From positions 1,674,001 through 1,738,000 of the forward strand of contig JAGTJL010000017.1 of assembly GCA_020746875.1 (NCBI GenBank): a stretch of DNA of 64,000 nucleotides, given 5' to 3'. Origin of the DNA: Rhexocercosporidium sp. MPI-PUGE-AT-0058. Its lineage: Eukaryota; Ascomycota; Leotiomycetes; Helotiales. The number at the start of each line of letters is the position of its first letter. Position 1 is the first letter of the stretch. Shown here one piece after another: positions 59,651-64,000 of the stretch. The notes below the pieces were generated by a model. The model did no database searches. It was not told where the DNA came from and worked only from the letters and a program-made list of their open reading frames with translations. The position numbers and the translations under genes are program-made.

Positions 59651-60540
59651 CGATAAATAATAAGTTTAATTATCAGTAGCTAAGACCGTTCTAAGTATCG
59701 AAAGCAAATAATAAGAAAGGTTATTATTTTCTTTGCGAACTTAATAAAGTTCTTTTATAAAGCACTTTTCTAGTAAATCGATTAAAACGATTCTATTAAT
59801 AAAATTAAATCTTATTTCTATTAGATTTAGACCCTTAAATTAGTTCCGAAGATTCAAATAGAAAATCAGATAATAATAAATTTGAAAATTCTAAGGCTAA
59901 AATTATATTATTAACGATTAAAAAGCGCTAAACTTTATCTTATATTTAAATTATCTTTCTTTTGCTAACGTAAGCTTAAAAAGCCGCTTATAAGATTATT
60001 TTCTTTTAATTCCTTATATATTTTTATTTCTTTAAAAATAGAATTACTTTTAATTATAATTAAGGATAAATATTTTAATAATTTTTATAATTTGTAATTT
60101 TATTTATTTTTTTTATTTATTTTCTTTTAATTATATTATACGTATTTCTAAGTATTTTAAACGCTTTATTATATTTCGTCTTTTATTTTATTTTTTTTAT
60201 TTCTTAAGCGGGATTAAAATACCTCTCGCTTAAAATTATTTATTTACTTTATTTAATTTAAAGTCACGTATATTTATTTAAAAAGCAAATATTATAAAAA
60301 GCACTGGTTTCTTAATTAAGAATAAGCTAGCAATTTTATTATATATCGCAAGAAAAGAAGTAGCTCTCTAAGGTGAAAGGATTAATAAGCTCGCTTAAGA
60401 AGTACTTAAACTAGCCCTCCTTATATCTCACTTCTAATTCCTTATATTAATTATATTAAATTTCAAGAATCTTCGATTTAAGCCACGTCCTCGCAAAAAA
60501 CCTCGAAAGCTATTTTAAATCGGGAAATCCAGCCGAATTT

Positions 60541-60565
60541 GACTTATAATCCGGGATTATAAGTC
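60541..60565. repeat. Perfect 12-bp palindrome, LNPGL motif
   Basis: GACTTATAATCC-G-GGATTATAAGTC, exact arms. One of a family of similar motifs after the integrase; counterpart near 40049-40074 in copy 1. Confidence 0.85.
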
Positions 60566-61731
60566 AAAATTATTTATAAAAATGCTACTTAAACTAAACT
60601 AAGTAAGAAGCCGGCTAAAGGCAACTTATGATCCCGGCTTATTAGTTATAAAGCGTATCGCTATTAGTTTAGCAGTTATAATAAGAAATATATTAAATAA
60701 CGAAGTTTAAGAAGTTGCCGGACCTTTATTTAAATTTAATTTAATTAGAAGTTCAAGCGCTAAAAGCTTTAAGAAACTAGTTATATTAATAAAATCTAAA
60801 TTTAAAGCTATTACGAAGCGAACTCGTAATTTTGGATTAAGACTCGTGCTTTTTATTTTTTTTAAAAGAAGAACGTTAACTTCGACTGCCGAAATTAAAA
60901 AAGTTTTTAATACTCTTAGGCCGGACGAGAAACGATTTTTAATAAATATAAGAAATAAAAGTATTAAGTAAGCTTTAAAAGTAAGAGATAATAATCTCGT
61001 TAATTAATACGATATGATTATTAAGTACTTAGCAAAAGAGAAAGGATTTAATAAGAAGGAATATAATTAAAATAATGAGAATCTTTACGACTGAGTTTAA
61101 GATATAGTAAATAAAAGAAATAAGCGATTTAAAAGTAAAAAGAAGCTTGATTATTTATTTATTTTTAATTAAGTAAAGATATTTTAAAAATATTATATAA
61201 AAGTAATAAGTAGGAATAAAGCTTAAAAGCAGCTTGCTACGCTAGCAGAGAAAGTCAAGCTGTTTTCCTTAATAATTAAAGCTTTAAATAAGTTTATTTT
61301 CAATAAAGCTTAATTAAAGCGGATTAAAAGAAGAAGCGCGTTAAGAGGTCGGAAGAGTATTAGGCTTTCGCTTAATACTATTAATTAATATTAAATAACG
61401 TAAAAAGATAACGCAGACTTCTTTAAGAAAATCCAGATTCTTTTATTAAATAAAGCCCTTACTAAAATTAAATTTAAAGTTTCTTATTATAAGCTTTTTA
61501 TTTCTATAAATAAGAATAAGATTATATTATTAAGAGATTTTTTAAATAAAAGCGAGACGTATATCTTTATAATTATTAAATAAGAAGTTATTCTTAAAGA
61601 AATAAAGTAATTAATTATAATTCTTAATCCCGGATCAGAAGTCGTTACCTCTTAAGCAATTAGTCTGGCGTCTCTGACTCCGGATCCTGGATTAGAAACT
61701 AAAGTTCTTAAAATAATCGAATAATTAACTA

Positions 61732-61758
61732 CGACTTTTAATCTCGGATTAAAAGTCG
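61732..61758. repeat. 12-bp palindrome, LNPGLKV motif
   Basis: CGACTTTTAATC-TCG-GATTAAAAGTCG. Other family members in copy 2 at about 60623, 60820, 61620, 61677 and 62367. Confidence 0.8.
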
Positions 61759-64000
61759 ATAAAGTTATAAACTTAGCTCCGCTTTTTATAATTTTTATAT
61801 TCCCTTTTTTTAAACTCTTAACTGATTTTTCCGAGCTTTATAAGCCGATTAAAGTCCTTTTAACCGATAATCTTGGCTTAGAAGTCGAAGAGCCTGTAAT
61901 TCCAGATCTTTTAAAGGATTTTATATTAAATCTTGTATTAAAGTCTAGTCGATAAAAAGAAACTCGGGTCTTTATATTAATTAAATCCTTAAAAGAAATT
62001 ATAAAAAAGTTAATTCTGGTTTTTTTTATAAACTAATTCCCCGACTTAGCTCCGCTTAATATTATTAGTTATAATTCGCTGGCTAAACTCCTTTTAGAAT
62101 AGTTAAGTAATTAGCTTGCTTATATAATCTTTAATTTTCTTAAGGAATTATAGGATTTTATTATTAAATGTATAAACGTCGAGCGAGGTCGATTTCAGAA
62201 GAATACTTTTAAGGCAGGAGTTAAGTTAATAAAAGAAGATTTACTAGCTGCGGCGATAGACTGTATTTAGCGTTATACTTTAAAACTTCGTGCGCTTCTT
62301 AAAGCCGAATTTGACTTTATTTATATTATAAGTGTCGTAAAGCTAGCTAAAGGCATTATTAAAGGAACTTATGATCTCGGATTAAGGGTTATCGTTAGGG
62401 TTTTCTTAAAAAAAAGATATAATATATTTAATATTGAGTTGAATACTGAAAGCTGTTATTATAAAATTTCAGAATTAGTTAAGGTTATTTTAAAATTCGA
62501 AGACCTGTTTGAAATGAATTTACTATTAGCGGTCTGCTTGCAATTCGCAAAGTATTTTATTATAAAACGAATTAACGTATAAGAAAGAAAAGAAAGAAAG
62601 ATAATATATACGTTTTATATTCGATACTTCGTAGATTATTATAATATATTATAAAAAAGATTAAAGGTTATAAAAGTCTAGAAAAATATTTAATAATTTA
62701 AAAATTATAAAAGAGACTTAGAAACTTTTCGCCTTAATCTTAATTTTATTAGAATATTTAAGAAGTCTAAAGACGCGGAAAATATAAAATATAAAGTATA
62801 ATTAGGCTATTTAAACTTTAAATTAATCGCAGAAGCCTTAGTATAAGCTTCGGATCTGGGATAAACTGGAGACCTTCGAGAGCGATATTTAATATTAAAA
62901 GCTCTTGATATACTCGAGAAGTCTGGTTACTCCGTCCTAGACTTCTCGCTTAGCGTTAAATATATCTTTTCTCCCGGTTTTAAAAAGGTTAAGTTTATTA
63001 GCTTTTTTAAATTAAAGTTTGAAATATATTAATTTTATTATTGAGATACGGGTAAGATTAGTCCGCTAATTGCTTTTATATATAATATAATTTATAATAT
63101 TTCTTAGTAATATCTTCGCTAAGATTATAAATTATATTTTATTACTTTGGTAAGTCGAAAGGACGATAATCCTAGACTTATTGCTTATCTTAAAGTTTTA
63201 ATTTATTTTGGAATCGAAGCTTATAATATAATTAACTTTATAAAAGCTGATATTAAGGACGATTAAAAAGCTAAATTTACTCGTAATCTTAAATTAAGAG
63301 TTGCGTTAATAGTTTTACGAATTCTTAATTATTATTTTATTTCGATTAGCTAGGCACTTATTAAATATATTTCCGGTTACTTTACTTTTTATTTGTATAT
63401 CGATATCGTTATTAATAAGAAGTCGAATAAGCGTTTTTATGCTATTAATTTAAGAAAGAAAGGCGCGATTTCGAAATACGCCTAATACGCTTAAATTAGG
63501 GACTTTTTATTTAAATCGCTCGGAAACGATATACTTTTATTTTCGCTTTTAATGAAATAAGAATTTGTCTTGCGCTTAGCTATTGAAACGGAATAAAAGA
63601 ACGTTATAAGCTTTATTGTATTTTCTAATAATTATATTATAATTATAAACGAATATAATCTGGAGAATAAGATCTTAATAAATAAGTTTATATTATTTAT
63701 CTTTCGATTATAATATCCCCCGGTCTTTTAATAAGAAATAAAATCAAAGACTTGCGTATTATTCTCGGTTATAGTTTTTATAATAAGGCTAGGCCTGTTA
63801 TTTAATGCTCTTATAAGACGATTACCTTAGATTAACCCTTTTATTATTAAGGAAACTCGTTACTTTTTTAGTTTTAAAAGAAAAGAATTATCCGTATATC
63901 TTTAAGAGTATAAGTCCTTTTAATATATTATTATATATAAAGCTTAAATTTAGGTTCGAGAGCGGGAAGAATAATTGTATAAAAAAAAGTCTTAAGTATT

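Larger units (their letters stand above)
52994..64000 (+). mobile_element. RIPed large Ty3/gypsy-type element, copy 2 (truncated by window)
   Basis: Starts with a 5' LTR (52994-53210) and runs off the right edge; from copy 1 its 3' LTR is expected about 1.3 kb further. Order: gag about 54040-54650 (…NISDFLK…, RYYDNF-RDIIKTLSE, VLAKVLKSEFKEY), protease 56011-56040, RT about 56950-57700 (LIDFFSKY, catalytic YMDN at 57532-57543), RNase H about 57950-58390 (TDASKISWGAI, HPARFESGLW, KRECRGALKA, LETDAKVFVE), integrase about 58700-59650 (ending AYNSKGNRIAERA), then over 4 kb of extra sequence. Oriented head to head with copy 1. Full length would be about 12.3 kb, large for this superfamily. Confidence 0.85.

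Noticed and set aside
1..64000. CRISPR arrays, operons, bacterial genes
   Set aside because: No regular spacer array, no ribosome-binding sites; introns and fungal families throughout.

Overview
The window is genomic DNA of a filamentous ascomycete (Pezizomycotina). The evidence is short spliced introns of about 47-100 bp with GTRNGT/YAG ends, typical Pezizomycotina families (a HET-domain protein, a DUF6594 membrane protein, a fungal C2H2 zinc-finger protein), LTR retrotransposons, and long AT-rich tracts with the signature of repeat-induced point mutation (RIP: CpA to TpA, seen as CAA/CAG to TAA/TAG stops and G-to-A missense changes on both strands). I cannot name the species; a Leotiomycetes-like genome is only a guess.

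Layout. 1-1035 holds a broken coiled-coil gene (minus strand). 1233-9499 is an intact, recent Ty3/gypsy-type LTR retrotransposon with identical 134-bp LTRs, a 1081-aa gag-protease ORF and a 1.3-kb-codon pol ORF, linked by a canonical -1 frameshift heptamer placed directly before the gag stop. 9.5-12.1 kb is intergenic with a solo-LTR-like repeat and a run of 29 G. 12.2-13.4 kb holds two probable spliced orphan genes. 14.7-16.3 kb is a six-exon DUF6594 gene, convergent with a C2H2 zinc-finger gene (16.5-18.0 kb, minus). A small 107-aa two-exon gene lies at 19.4-19.9 kb. A second copy of the solo-LTR-like repeat and a cluster of AGAAAGAGGTAAA motifs follow (20.8-21.4 kb). 22.39-23.58 kb is a RIP-mutated piggyBac-like transposon between two TTAA sites. 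A HET-domain gene (minus) occupies 24.0-26.4 kb and a single-pass membrane-protein gene 29.4-31.2 kb.

From about 31.4 kb to the end the sequence is an AT-rich, RIP-degraded transposon block of more than 32 kb. It contains two copies of one large Ty3/gypsy-type element in opposite orientation with facing 5' LTRs: copy 1 at 35322-46866 (coding on minus) and copy 2 from 52994 running off the right edge (coding on plus). Between them lies a RIP-killed but frame-preserved ORF joining a tyrosine-recombinase-like region to a RecQ-family helicase (about 47.3-50.0 kb) and the relic of another retrotransposon gag (minus, about 50.1-50.95 kb). Copy 1 has lost about 745 bp (end of RT plus RNase H). In copy 2 precisely that segment has clearly escaped most RIP, which suggests the two linked copies were RIPed against each other after the deletion.

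The euchromatic half therefore carries ordinary accessory fungal genes (HET, DUF6594, C2H2, orphan proteins) between repeats, and the right half is a heterochromatin-like RIP island. A young, unmutated retrotransposon alongside RIP-dead ones shows that new elements still arrive or that RIP is weak or inactive now. Exon models were made by eye from splice signals and reading frames; starts are the least certain parts.
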